From: Halorubellus sp. JP-L1
GTDB lineage: Archaea; Halobacteriota; Halobacteria; Halobacteriales; Natrialbaceae
Assembly (NCBI RefSeq): GCF_011440375.1
Contig: NZ_JAAOIR010000003.1
Coordinates: 248,001 to 312,000, forward strand
Direction of reading: 5' to 3'
Length of the DNA: 64,000 nt
The notes beneath the pieces were generated by a model. It did no database searches, had not been told where the DNA came from, and worked only from the letters and a program-made list of their open reading frames with translations. Within the stretch, counting starts at the first letter, position 1. Each line of letters opens with the position of its first letter. Positions 7,675 to 16,903 of this stretch are shown piece by piece. A program made the position numbers and the translations under genes.

Positions 7675-9471
7675 CTACCCCTCCAGACAGGGGAAGTCCT
7701 CGGGATCCGGCGTCTCCTCCGCGGGCCATCGCGGCGACAGGTCCTTGTCCGGCGGATAGTGCAGTTGCTCGTCGCCGTCCGTGGTGTATCCGGCGTCCTC
7801 GAGGAGCTGCTTCGCACCTTCGACGTCACCAGTCGGGTCGTCAGTGTACTTCGTCAGGCTATCCTCGGACGGACGGTTCGGGTGGTTCTTCGTGAACAGC
7901 GTACCGGCGAGTTCCGGCTCGGACTCGCCGAGGAACCCGACGGCGTTCATCTTCTTCCGGTCCAGCGCCTTCCCGAGCGCGTGCCGGAGTTCCTCAAACT
8001 TCATCGGCGGCTTCGGGAACTGGGGGAACAGACTGAACGGCGTATGGTAGTTCGCGCCCACCTGTTCGCCATTGTCCATGTCAGAGACTTGGTCGTAGAC
8101 GCCGGGGGAGAGCTGCGAGACCATGTCGACCTCGTTCGCTTTGAACGCCTGGAACATCGACTGTACGTCCCGGTAGACCGTGAAGACTATACGATGGTCG
8201 ACGTCGTACACCGGATTGCCGTCGTGAGGCTCGAGTTCCAGCTCGGAGTCCGTTTCGAAGTTAGCGACCTTGAACGGGCCGGAGCCGACGATCGGATCTA
8301 GTTCGACGTTCTCCGGATCGTCCTCCGCGCCGGCCTCCACCCATGAGTCTTTGTGGAAGATACCCCATCGGGGCCAGACGCGACTGACGATCGGGAGGAA
8401 CGACTCGGTGAAGTTGAACTCCGCCGTCTTCTCGTTGAGCACCTCGATGGAGTCGTACGGTGGTTCGCTGGCCTGCGTGTAGACGCCGGTATTCGCCGCG
8501 AGCTGCTCGAACGTGAACTTGACGTCCTCGGCCGTGATCGGGTCGCCGTTGTGGAACGTGGCGTCCTTCAGTTCGACCGTGACCGTCTTCCCGTCGTTGG
8601 TGACCTCGTAGTTCTTCGCCAGTCGATTCTCGAGGTTGAACTCCGAGTCGTAGCCGACCAACGGCGAATGGACGAGCTGATTCCACACGCCCTGGGACGC
8701 GGAACTCGATATTACGGCGAAGTTGGACGTCTGCACCATCTCCGGGGAGGTGTACGCGATGATCTCGTCCCCATTCGTCGGGGTGGACTTCGCGTAGACG
8801 TCGGGGTTCGTGCGTGCGATGCCGAGACTGCCGGCTCCGTCGAGGTCGACCTCGTCGGTCCGATACGCGGAGTATCCGACCTTCGCGGCGACCGGCATCG
8901 CGGCGAAGTTCTCCGTGAGTCGCTCCTGGGAGGTCGATACGAGCTCCTGTCGTTCTTCCTGACTGCTCGCGGAGGCCTGCGCGAGCGACGGCTCCGTTAC
9001 GTCGCAGTTCACGAAGTTCGAGGGGTTGTGCTTGCCGTTCCCACCAGCCCATCCCGCAGTGAATCGGCGACAGAACTCGTCCGGATCGAGCCGGTCCGGG
9101 ACCGGAGAGAACTGCCAGTACGAGATGTCGTGCGTCCGCATGTCGCCGGACGTGTGCCCGATCTGGGTCGTGAACTCGACCGGCTTGATCTCGAGTTCCA
9201 TCCCGAGTTCCTCGGCAGCGTCCTGCACCATCGGCGCGGTGTCCTCGAAGATCTTCGACGTCCCGCCGCGCCCGGCCCAGTACTCGAGGACCAGCTTCGG
9301 TACTCGTTCGCCAGACTCACCATCCTCGCCCCCACCGAGCATCCCTTGACAGCCAGCCAGTCCAGCGGCGGCCGAAGCGGAGAGCGATTGCACGATCCGG
9401 CGACGGCTTATCGAAGGACTCCCGTCGCCAGAGTCCCCCATCTCTACCTTTCGGTTGTCGGTGTCACTCAT
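7675..9471 (-). CDS. ABC transporter substrate-binding protein, peptide/nickel family (SBP_bac_5)
   Basis: A 598-residue extracellular lipoprotein and the first gene of the ABC operon. The Tat motif ISRRRIVQSLSASAAAG is followed by the lipobox GLAGCQG. The mature protein shows the SBP_bac_5 features YEVTNDGKTVTVELKDATFH, NGDPITAEDVKFTFEQL and VGSGPFKVANFE. Start choice: an ATG at 9471 (MSDTDNRKVEMG) lies about 27 bases after an A/T box at 9495-9508, so the transcript is leaderless; the frame extends further upstream but that part is not protein-like. The ligand may be a peptide or a carbohydrate. Confidence 0.9.
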   Translation of the reverse strand: MSDTDNRKVEMGDSGDGSPSISRRRIVQSLSASAAAGLAGCQGMLGGGEDGESGERVPKLVLEYWAGRGGTSKIFEDTAPMVQDAAEELGMELEIKPVEFTTQIGHTSGDMRTHDISYWQFSPVPDRLDPDEFCRRFTAGWAGGNGKHNPSNFVNCDVTEPSLAQASASSQEERQELVSTSQERLTENFAAMPVAAKVGYSAYRTDEVDLDGAGSLGIARTNPDVYAKSTPTNGDEIIAYTSPEMVQTSNFAVISSSASQGVWNQLVHSPLVGYDSEFNLENRLAKNYEVTNDGKTVTVELKDATFHNGDPITAEDVKFTFEQLAANTGVYTQASEPPYDSIEVLNEKTAEFNFTESFLPIVSRVWPRWGIFHKDSWVEAGAEDDPENVELDPIVGSGPFKVANFETDSELELEPHDGNPVYDVDHRIVFTVYRDVQSMFQAFKANEVDMVSQLSPGVYDQVSDMDNGEQVGANYHTPFSLFPQFPKPPMKFEELRHALGKALDRKKMNAVGFLGESEPELAGTLFTKNHPNRPSEDSLTKYTDDPTGDVEGAKQLLEDAGYTTDGDEQLHYPPDKDLSPRWPAEETPDPEDFPCLEG

Positions 9472-9494
9472 GCCAACGCAATGCAAACATAGGG

Positions 9495-9508
9495 AATTAT
9501 TAAGTATA
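9495..9508 (-). promoter_or_regulatory. TATA-like promoter of the first ABC operon
   Basis: An A/T-rich box (TATACTTAATAATT on the minus strand) ends about 24 bases before the ATG at 9471. It lies in the region shared with the divergent prephenate dehydratase gene. Confidence 0.5.
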
Positions 9509-9722
9509 CCGGAATTCACAATCATCACCGTAATAGCAGAACTATTATCTGACTACTCGTACGTAAGGTGAAGTAGCGACTCGCCGCAGGCAGACCATCG
9601 CCAACCAGTATCAACCTACGCATGGCACCACTCAGAGACTCACTATCGCGCGTCGTCGTTCGAACCACCACTCAGCTCGGATGGCGATACCCGTCTCGGT
9701 GCTGCAGACGGGAACTCGAAGA

Positions 9723-10544
9723 ATGAACGGACAGTCACCGATCGTAACTCTTGGTCCCGAAGGCACGTACTCGTCTCGCGTGGCTCGCGCGATCGACGAC
9801 CGTGTTCGGTTTCAAGATACCGTCACGGAGATCATCGCCTCGCTCGATGATGGTGCGTTCGAACGGGCTGTGATCCCGATCGAGACCGGCATCGAGGGGA
9901 GTGTCACAGAAAGCCTCGACGCCCTCTCGGAGGCTTCGGTAGCGGTGACCAGGGAACTCGTCGCGCCGATCGACTACGCTATACTCGGCCAGCACGACCA
10001 ATTGGAAACGATCGCCAGCCACCCCAAGGCAATCGCACACTTTGAATCGACCATCCAGGACGGATACCCCGACGTCAACACAACTGCAGTCTCCAGTACC
10101 GTACGGGGTGTCGAACGGGCGATAGAAGACTCCGACGTCGGTGCGGTTGCTCACCCGAGCACCGCGAGCAAAGACCCATCAATCAGGATCCTCGACGAGG
10201 TCCAAGCACGCGAGACCGACGTCACCAGGTTCTTCGTTCTCGGACCCGTGAAAGAACGATCGGACGTCGGAACGAAGTCCTCACTGATCGTGTATCCCTC
10301 CAGAGACGGACCCGGAATTCTCGTCGACCTCCTTCGCTGCTTCGCCACCCATGACATCAACATCGCGCGCGTCGACGCACGACCCAGCGGCAAACGCCTC
10401 GGCGACTACGTCATCCACGTCGATTTCGAGGCCGGCTACTACGAGCAACGGACGAAAGACGCGATCGCGGAGTTGAACGAGCAGATCCGAACCGAGTGGG
10501 TGCAGTCGCTCGGTTCGTACGACGTCGATGAGATCGCGATCTGA
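9723..10544 (+). CDS. pheA: Prephenate dehydratase with C-terminal ACT domain
   Basis: A 273-residue cytoplasmic enzyme that should convert prephenate to phenylpyruvate in phenylalanine synthesis. The catalytic domain begins at IVTLGPEGTYS (PDT signature GPxGTYS), continues with VIPIETGIEGSVTESLD and contains the conserved TRF of the active site (DVTRFFVLG, about residue 178). The ACT regulatory domain occupies roughly residues 190-265, with GILVDLLRCFATHDIN and DARPSGKRLGDYV in place of the classical ESRP. This suggests possible but altered phenylalanine feedback. I chose ATG 9723 because it leaves a standard N-terminus; a start at 9681 is possible. Its TGA directly touches the stop of the convergent E1-alpha gene. 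Confidence 0.85.
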   Translation: MNGQSPIVTLGPEGTYSSRVARAIDDRVRFQDTVTEIIASLDDGAFERAVIPIETGIEGSVTESLDALSEASVAVTRELVAPIDYAILGQHDQLETIASHPKAIAHFESTIQDGYPDVNTTAVSSTVRGVERAIEDSDVGAVAHPSTASKDPSIRILDEVQARETDVTRFFVLGPVKERSDVGTKSSLIVYPSRDGPGILVDLLRCFATHDINIARVDARPSGKRLGDYVIHVDFEAGYYEQRTKDAIAELNEQIRTEWVQSLGSYDVDEIAI

Positions 10545-11645
10545 TCAGTGGTCCGTGTCCGGGAAGTCCAACTGCTCCAGTAAGTCAGACAATTCCGTGG
10601 ACTGCGCCTCCAGTCTCGACGTCAGTTCCTCGTATACCTCCTCGAATATCTCGTCGGGAGTCGATTCGAACGCTTCGGCGACGTCGATCGCGTCGTCGAT
10701 CCGGCGTCGGTTCTTCGCCTCGATGGCATCGATGGCCTCATCGTCGATCCGGCCAGTTCGCCGCAGGAACGACTCGAGTCGCGACAGAGGGTCCTTCTCC
10801 TTCCACGCTTCGGTCTGAGATTCGTCGCGATAGACGCCGGGGTCGTCGGACGTCGAGTGCGCACCCAGACGATACAGCTCGGCCTCGATCAACGTGGGTC
10901 GGGGCTCCGTGCCGTCCGATCGCTTGGCCTTCGCGAGTGCGTCGTGCGTGACGACGTAGACCGCGAGCGGATCCATTCCATCGACGCGCACGCCGTCGAA
11001 GCCGTACGCTGCCGCCTTCTGGGCGATCGTTGCCGACGCCGTCTGTCGTTCGCGCGGGACGGAGATGGCCCACTGGTTGTTGTTGCAGAAGAAGACTGCA
11101 GGCACGTCGAAGACGCCAGCGAAGTTCATCGCCTCGTGGAAGTCGCCCTCGCTCGTCGCCCCATCGCCGAAGTGGCACAGGGCCGCCAGTTCGTCACCGG
11201 CCAGCTTCGACGCCCAGGCGACGCCGGTGGCGTGCGGGAGTTGCGTCGCGATCGGGTTCGCGAGCGGGAAGACGTTCTCCACCTCGGAGTACGATTTTCC
11301 GGCGGGATGGCCCATCCAGTTCATGAGGTTTCGGCTGATGTCGACGCCTCTCGTGATGACCGCCCCGTTCTCTCGGTAGCTCGGGAAGAGCCAGTCGGAG
11401 TCGTCGAGAGCGTGCGTGCTCGCCACCTGCGCTCCCTCGTGTCCGTACATCGGTGGGTACGTTCCCATCCGACCCTGTCGCTGGAGGGACACCGCCCGGC
11501 GGTCGTACTGTCGCGCGAGTTTGACGTCCTCGTATAGTTCTCGGAGAAGATCGTCCGAGAAGTACGACATCGCGGCTTCGTCTTCGAGGCGGCCGTCGGC
11601 GTCGAGAACGCTATACGGGTCGCTTTCGCCGTTACGTTTTGCCAA
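10545..11645 (-). CDS. TPP-dependent 2-oxoacid dehydrogenase E1 component, alpha subunit
   Basis: A 366-residue protein of the pyruvate/branched-chain 2-oxoacid dehydrogenase E1-alpha family. The substrate-site segment RAVSLQRQGRMGTYPP is present. The thiamine diphosphate motif runs from GDGATSEGDFHEAMNFAG to NNNQWAIS (about residues 158-188). Phosphorylation-loop-like YRLGAHSTSDDPGVYR lies near residue 255. No E1-beta, E2 or E3 gene is next to it, so it must pair with subunits encoded elsewhere or have another role. The start is TTG: a stop codon lies two codons upstream in frame, and AGGTGAT, matching the 16S anti-Shine-Dalgarno, sits 6 bases before it. The N-terminal residues before the first ATG (11570) resemble the usual family N-terminus. 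Confidence 0.85.
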   Translation of the reverse strand: MAKRNGESDPYSVLDADGRLEDEAAMSYFSDDLLRELYEDVKLARQYDRRAVSLQRQGRMGTYPPMYGHEGAQVASTHALDDSDWLFPSYRENGAVITRGVDISRNLMNWMGHPAGKSYSEVENVFPLANPIATQLPHATGVAWASKLAGDELAALCHFGDGATSEGDFHEAMNFAGVFDVPAVFFCNNNQWAISVPRERQTASATIAQKAAAYGFDGVRVDGMDPLAVYVVTHDALAKAKRSDGTEPRPTLIEAELYRLGAHSTSDDPGVYRDESQTEAWKEKDPLSRLESFLRRTGRIDDEAIDAIEAKNRRRIDDAIDVAEAFESTPDEIFEEVYEELTSRLEAQSTELSDLLEQLDFPDTDH

Positions 11646-11650
11646 GCCAC

Positions 11651-11692
11651 ATCACCTGGTCTGCTATCACGGACCGAGTACGGGCTTATATG
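11651..11692 (-). promoter_or_regulatory. Promoter and Shine-Dalgarno site of the E1-alpha gene
   Basis: On the minus strand a TATA-like CATATAAGC (11684-11692) predicts a start of transcription near 11661. An AGGTGAT Shine-Dalgarno site follows at about 11652-11658 and decides for the TTG start at 11645. This gene therefore has a short leader, unlike most promoters in this window. Confidence 0.55.
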
Positions 11693-11954
11693 TGTTCGGG
11701 TTACGGAGGGGGGATTCTGGGCCTCCCGACCGAACTACCGCAACGCTATCTTGCGGTTCGGATACGTTCGTCGTGTAGCGTCGCTAGCAAGAATCCGGCG
11801 ATACCGGACGGGTATTTACCAGGGGTTCGGGGCGGGCCGAACCCGCACGAGGCAGAAACCATGAGGCGAGAGGGCCATCCCGCTGTCGAGATATGTGACA
11901 GATGCATCCGGTCAGGCCGGAAACCCTAAGTAAAAATGTGCAAATGGTTATCGT

Positions 11955-12725
11955 ATGGAACGGGCTGTCGACGGGGACGTACCCGTCAAGTCACTGCAGA
12001 CGACGTTCGAGATCATCACCGTCCTCCGAGAACAGGATGGAGCCGGGATCTCGACACTCAGCGACCTGACGGGACTACCCGTGAGCACAGTCCACGACCA
12101 CGTTCGCACGCTGGAACGGCTGGGGTACGTCGTCAGTCGCGAAGACGAGTACTGCCTCGGCATTCGATTCCTCGAGCTAGGGGGCTACGCGAGGAGTACG
12201 AGGAGGGTATACGACGTCTCGGTCACCGAAGTCGAGAAGCTCGCCTACGATACTGGAGAGCACGCCAATCTTCTCGTCGAGGAGAACGGCTTCGGGCACT
12301 TCCTCTATCAGGCGAAGGGCGACGACGCAGTCCGGCTCGAAACCGTCACCGGCGAACGCGTTCACCTCCACGCGACTGCACTGGGCAAAGCGATCCTCGC
12401 GCATCTACCGCAGGACCGCGTCGCGGAGATCATCGACCGGCGCGGACTACCTGCGCGGACGAATACGACGATCACCGAGCGGGAAGCCCTCTTCGAGGAA
12501 CTGGACGTCGTTCGAGAGCAGGGATACGCGACGGAGGACGAGGAGTACGTCAGGGGAATGCGGTGCGTTGCAGCACCGATACGCGACGAGGACGGCGAGG
12601 TGCTCGGGGCGATCAGCAGTTCCGGGCCGGTGAGTCGGATGCAGGGACAGCGATTCACGGAGGAGATCCCGGACACTGTACGGAGGACCACGAACATCGT
12701 CGAAGTCAACATCAACCACTCCTGA
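11955..12725 (+). CDS. IclR family transcriptional regulator
   Basis: A 256-residue regulator divergent from the E1-alpha gene across about 310 bases. The N-terminal winged helix-turn-helix covers about residues 10-70, with ISTLSDLTGLPVSTVHDHVRT as the recognition region. The C-terminal IclR effector domain follows (VHLHATALGKAILAHLP, then REQGYATEDEEYVRGMRCVA and AAPIRDEDGEVLGAISSSGP). A TATA-like patch at 11927-11938 fits a leaderless mRNA at ATG 11955. By position it may control the E1-alpha gene or a neighbouring ABC operon. The effector, usually a small organic acid in this family, is unknown. Confidence 0.9.
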   Translation: MERAVDGDVPVKSLQTTFEIITVLREQDGAGISTLSDLTGLPVSTVHDHVRTLERLGYVVSREDEYCLGIRFLELGGYARSTRRVYDVSVTEVEKLAYDTGEHANLLVEENGFGHFLYQAKGDDAVRLETVTGERVHLHATALGKAILAHLPQDRVAEIIDRRGLPARTNTTITEREALFEELDVVREQGYATEDEEYVRGMRCVAAPIRDEDGEVLGAISSSGPVSRMQGQRFTEEIPDTVRRTTNIVEVNINHS

Positions 12726-14064
12726 GTCCATCTGACTTCCGGCATCGCCGGACGAATATCCGGTCTTGAGGCATCACGGTCCCACTGACGCTGTAATGGT
12801 ATCAAGACGACGAGCGACAACTGCGCCGATCGCCGCCTCAATTTTACACCTATAGTGCTGTAATGATTCTGCGACCTGTTGCTGATTAACCTCGTCGAGT
12901 GTTCTGCGACTGAACGTGCGTGGTGTTCGAAGACTCGTCGAGTAACGAAACGGTGCGTAATCTCGGCCTCGATATAGAGGACCGGCCACCTCGATGAAGG
13001 CGGTGGCCGCTTTGCTCCCGATTCCCTGAAACGAGCGGAGACACCGAAACGCTCGATGGAACTTGATTTCCACAAAAGAGGAGACCGCGACCGAATCCAT
13101 CCTTGAGGTAGCAGCAGTCTTCGCAGAGGCGACTCTGAGTGGCCTTCCAGAGCGAGACTGACCGACTGGCCATTACTGAACGGCTCGGGAGTCAACTATG
13201 AACGATCTCTATAAAAGCTACCCGTGTTGTCGCCCGCCAGGGCGAGCGACAGGTCCTCCCTCCGAAGCGTGGTTCTCTCGCTCGTTGAACTTCGACAAAA
13301 CAGTTCGAAGAAACGGGCGGAGCCAGCTGACGATCCACGAGTCGCCCGGAGAACGTCATCGAGTCGGCGATGGTATCCGCCGACCCCGCTATGGGTACTC
13401 GACCGTGAAACTCGTGAGTGCAGGGACTCGGCAATCAAGTTCGTACGGGGCCCACATTCATCGGTTTTCTAAAGCCACCAGTCCAAGCGCTATATGACAG
13501 ATCCTAATATATGATAGAGCCATACTATATCATTAATATATTGAAGACATATATATCCCAGCTTACACTCGGGGAGGACCCTGTGTCCTTCTATGATGCA
13601 TCCTCCACACACGATAGATCGGGTCCACAGGAAAAATGCTAACTCCGAATCCAATGGAGAGACGCAGATTGAAGACGACGGATAACGCCACCAGACGCCC
13701 TCTATCGCTAGTACCACAGAACCGTTTGATAGTGCGCTCAGAAGCGGACGAGAACTATGCGCAACGGGATGCCTGTTACCGTGTAATCCACAGACGAGGT
13801 GCTTAGATTAGAATTGACACTTCCCAAGACCAATAACTAAACACACAATTCTTTCGGTGGTCGTGGCATGTCGATGTCGAAGGGGGTGTGTGCGTGTACC
13901 ACACAGGGCGTCGTCCTCACAGACCACGTCCAACTGCGTCCTGTACTCGACGGACCGGCATTGCGAAGCGTCACGTGGAAAGCAAGATACGCGAACCGAC
14001 GAGGCCTCCCCATCGAAGCGATCCGTGTGACATCGAGAATTTGCGATACGCCAGTCGATTCAAT
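12726..14064. other. Gene-poor, partly A/T-rich stretch with probable gene remnants
   Basis: About 1.3 kb without a confident gene. From 12774 to 13440 the minus strand has several short, mutually overlapping frames whose protein-like parts switch frame (for example YIEAEITHRFVTR followed by VFEHHARSVAEHS). They look like one or two decayed genes, perhaps of mobile-element origin, but I cannot name the family. From about 13490 to 13560 the sequence becomes very A/T-rich with repeated TATAT motifs. From 13560 to 14064 I see nothing coding. Confidence 0.35.
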
Positions 14065-15096
14065 TCACCACCGGATCTTGGTGGCTCGATGACGGCTATC
14101 GAACGCCCCGATCTCGTCCGAGAACGGGAGTGAGAGCACCCCTTCGTCGAAGAGGACTGCGTTTCGATAATCAAGGAAGGTCATTGGGACGTGCAGTCCG
14201 TCCTCGTCTCGAACGACGCTCGCGATTGCGGTATAGACGTGGCCGTGGCGGGTATCGTCGACTCGCGCTGCGACGATCGGTATCGTCTGCTGGAAGGGGG
14301 AAACGGCGTGGAGGGCTTCGATCGAACGTTCTGTGAAGTCCCAGCACAGCAGCGGTGACGTCCCGTCTTCTAACATGGCTTCGAACGTCGTCGGCTGGCG
14401 GAACGGTTCGTCCAACGAAACCGTATCGAGAAGCAGATTGAACTGGATCGTTCGCGCAAGATACCGTTCGGTGTTGTATCGCGCGTGCTGCTGGAATCCA
14501 GCAGCTAATCCCGATATCAGTTCGGGAGTTCGAGACGGTTCGGAGCCGGTGAATTCGCGAATCGTCTCGACGGCGGGTTCGTCCTCGGTTCGTCCCCGAA
14601 CGGCGAGTGTGGAGTATGGACGCGGTGTCGCATTCGATGTTGCCGAAAGGAACTCCGGGAGGGAGTGAAACGAGAACGAGACGTCGCCAGTTTTCAGGAG
14701 GGGCACGTCTGCGTGAAGTTCCGTGACTGGTCGCCCCGGCAACTGGTGGGCAGCGTCGATCCGGCTCGCCGGCGGTGCATCTGCCGTCAGGCGAAAACGC
14801 TGTGATTGCTCGGGCCCCGTCACCGTGATCGCCTCGTCCTCGTAGCGGAGCGTCGTTTCGCGATGGGTGAGTCGGAAGGGCGACGGTCCGAACTCGTCCG
14901 ACGCCAGCGGTTCGAGGTCCTGAGCCAGCAGGTTCGTGCCACTGAGCCGTCCGTATCCGACGAGAATATTGTCTACCGCCTTCGCCCCGCCGACTGCAGC
15001 GGCACCGCCGGCCACCCGTCCAAGCAACCCCCGGCGACTGTACTCGGGCAAACTGGCTCCCCCGTCGTCATCAGATACCCGGTCCGCTGGTTTCAT
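14065..15096 (-). CDS. Tat-exported protein of unknown function
   Basis: A 343-residue protein with the twin-arginine motif YSRRGLLGRVAGGAAAVGG near residue 20 and no lipobox cysteine, so it is likely secreted or membrane-anchored by its signal. The rest is acidic and soluble, with segments such as LLCWDFTERSIEALHAVSPF and IPIVAARVDDTRHGHVY. I do not recognise a family. The start at 15096 is supported by an AGGTGA Shine-Dalgarno site eight bases upstream, which suggests an internal position in a transcript that may begin before the 37-residue membrane peptide gene at 15331. Confidence 0.65.
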   Translation of the reverse strand: MKPADRVSDDDGGASLPEYSRRGLLGRVAGGAAAVGGAKAVDNILVGYGRLSGTNLLAQDLEPLASDEFGPSPFRLTHRETTLRYEDEAITVTGPEQSQRFRLTADAPPASRIDAAHQLPGRPVTELHADVPLLKTGDVSFSFHSLPEFLSATSNATPRPYSTLAVRGRTEDEPAVETIREFTGSEPSRTPELISGLAAGFQQHARYNTERYLARTIQFNLLLDTVSLDEPFRQPTTFEAMLEDGTSPLLCWDFTERSIEALHAVSPFQQTIPIVAARVDDTRHGHVYTAIASVVRDEDGLHVPMTFLDYRNAVLFDEGVLSLPFSDEIGAFDSRHRATKIRW

Positions 15097-15217
15097 GTCC
15101 TCTCACCTTCGCGCGCATTCTCGGTTCACTCCCCTCTCGGATATCCACATTACTCATTGGGACAGAGACTCGGTTCCGGTAAACGCTTTCTGTCGACTGC
15201 TTCGAGCAGTGTCCCGC

Positions 15218-15331
15218 TCACCGGAAGATCTCGCTATTGAGGCCAGGGTCGTCGATCCAGTACGAGCGGAGGTAGAGGTACCCGAGTCCGATCAGGACGC
15301 CGAGCGTCACGGAGAGTACGATCCAGTCCAT
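15218..15331 (-). CDS. 37-residue single-helix membrane peptide
   Basis: A short minus-strand gene starting ATG 15331 and ending TGA 15218-15220. The product begins MDWIVLSVTLGVLIGLGYLY, a clear transmembrane helix, followed by LRSYWIDDPGLNSEIFR as an acidic tail. It lies about 120 bases upstream of the Tat-exported protein gene and in the same direction, so the two may be co-transcribed and the peptide might help anchor or export its neighbour. This is inference; no family is recognised. Confidence 0.5.
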   Translation of the reverse strand: MDWIVLSVTLGVLIGLGYLYLRSYWIDDPGLNSEIFR

Positions 15332-15436
15332 GGTGTGTCGTCCAGCCCAGCTTACAAGTCGTTTCTGGTCAGTTCCCACGATATCGTCGCCCGACACCGG
15401 AGTCGTCCACCAGTTCGGGAAGGTGGTGCGTCCCGG

Positions 15437-15723
15437 TCAGTCCAGCCAGTCCACACTCCAGTCGTCCAGCGCGTTGAAGGCGGGACAGCGGTCGGCTCCC
15501 GTCTCGGTCAACGCGTCTTAGCTGGCGACTGGCGACGCGAGCTCCCTGCGGTTGTCGACGATCCCGTCGTCCTCCAGGGAGTCGAGGACGACGAGACTCC
15601 ACTTCGTCCCCACCACTTCGACCCCACCACTTCGACCGCGCAAACGACGGTGCAGACGTCGGCGTTGCACCGCTGGACGTCGGACTCGTCCGCCGCATCT
15701 CCCGCCGGAGGTTGGGCCGACAT
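15437..15723 (-). pseudogene. Degenerate HxlR-family transcriptional regulator
   Basis: The start MSAQPPAGDAADESDV is followed by CNADVCTVVCAVEVVG, which matches the Cys-containing N-terminus of HxlR winged-helix regulators. A 14-base unit (GTCGAAGTGGTGGG) is then repeated in tandem and shifts the frame. In the next frame the protein resumes as GTKWSLVVL, then jumps to DSLEDDGIVDNRRELASPVAS and a TAA. After that stop, in the same frame, a normal HxlR C-terminus continues (DALTETGADRCPAFNALDDW, then SVDWLD and TGA). The gene therefore has a duplication frameshift, an apparent internal deletion of the wing/recognition region and a nonsense codon. It is divergent from the glyoxalase/dioxygenase gene it may once have regulated. 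Confidence 0.65.
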
Positions 15724-15844
15724 AACCTGGTTACGCCCGTGTTGCCGGAGCTATAAGTGGGTTTGGCGCCAAACGAGGTACTGTAATGGAACGACAGAAC
15801 GCAGCGACGGGCGCGACCGGTGGCCCGCCGGAGTCGAGAGCCTG

Positions 15845-16735
15845 ATGGAGGAGACCGACTCCGGGTCGAACGCGGACACTCGATCGACCGTGCACGAAGA
15901 CCGGGAGACGTTGCCGTCGGAGGTTCGCATCGGACGGACGGCACTCGTGGTGTCCGAGCTCGCGGAGATGACCGACTTCTATCGAGACGTTGTTGGACTC
16001 ACCGTCCTCGAACGCTCCGATGCGACCGCCGTCCTCGGCGTCGACGAGACGCCGCTCCTCGTGCTGGAGCACGACCCGGACGCACTCGCTCGGCACCAGT
16101 CGGGAGCGGGCCTCTTCCACAACGCGTTCAGAGTCCCTTCGCGTGCGGCGCTGGGGGACGCACTGGCTCGCATTCGGTCGGACTGGCACCTCGGTGGCGC
16201 GTCCGACCACGGCGTGAGCGAGGCGCTGTACTGTACCGACCCGGAAGGGAACGGCATCGAGATCTATCGCGACTACCCGCGCGAGGAGTGGCCGCGCAGC
16301 GACGACGGGACCGTCCGCATGGGCACGTATCCGCTCGATCTCGAACCGCTGAAGGCTGCTGCCGCAGGCGAAGCGGGCCTGCCCGCCGGTACGGACGTCG
16401 GGCACGTCCACCTCGAGGTATCATCGCTCGAAGCGTTCGGCGACTTCTACGTAGACGTCATCGGGTTCGACGTACAGGTATCGATGCCAGCCGCGCGTTT
16501 CGTCTCCGCCGGGGGCTACCACCACCATCTCGGGGCGAACACGTGGAATCAGCGGTCCAAGCCGGTCGACGGCAGCGGGCTGTCCTGGTTCGAAGTGGTC
16601 CTTCCAGACGAGGCGGCACTCGACGCAGTTCGCGACCGAATCGCGGACAGCCAGTACGCCATCACCGAAGTGGACGACGGCATCGCCGTCACCGGACCTG
16701 ACGAGATCGAGGTGCGATTCCGCATTCGCGTCTAA
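15845..16735 (+). CDS. Two-domain VOC family protein (catechol 2,3-dioxygenase/CatE-like)
   Basis: A 296-residue cytoplasmic protein with two vicinal-oxygen-chelate modules. Module one begins at RIGRTALVVSELAEMTDFYR and ends at EALYCTDPEGNGIEIYRDYP. Module two begins at VGHVHLEVSSLEAFGDFYVD and has GGYHHHLGANTW, which gives the metal-binding histidines, and a C-terminal DEIEVRFRI strand. The H/E arrangement resembles extradiol dioxygenases of the CatE type, but glyoxalase-like activity is also possible. It sits opposite the broken HxlR regulator gene, so its expression may now be constitutive. Confidence 0.8.
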   Translation: MEETDSGSNADTRSTVHEDRETLPSEVRIGRTALVVSELAEMTDFYRDVVGLTVLERSDATAVLGVDETPLLVLEHDPDALARHQSGAGLFHNAFRVPSRAALGDALARIRSDWHLGGASDHGVSEALYCTDPEGNGIEIYRDYPREEWPRSDDGTVRMGTYPLDLEPLKAAAAGEAGLPAGTDVGHVHLEVSSLEAFGDFYVDVIGFDVQVSMPAARFVSAGGYHHHLGANTWNQRSKPVDGSGLSWFEVVLPDEAALDAVRDRIADSQYAITEVDDGIAVTGPDEIEVRFRIRV

Positions 16736-16903
16736 CGCGAGTCTCTAGCGCATTCTACTCTCGATTCCGTCATCCAGGATCACCTGCAGAGATTATAGTG
16801 CTCGAGCATCGAGGTCCCGTATGCAGTGGTGCGACGACCCACATAGAGCAGTCGGGAGCGATGGAAGGACGAGTCGGAGGCGAAGTTCGGCGCAGAGGCT
16901 ATC

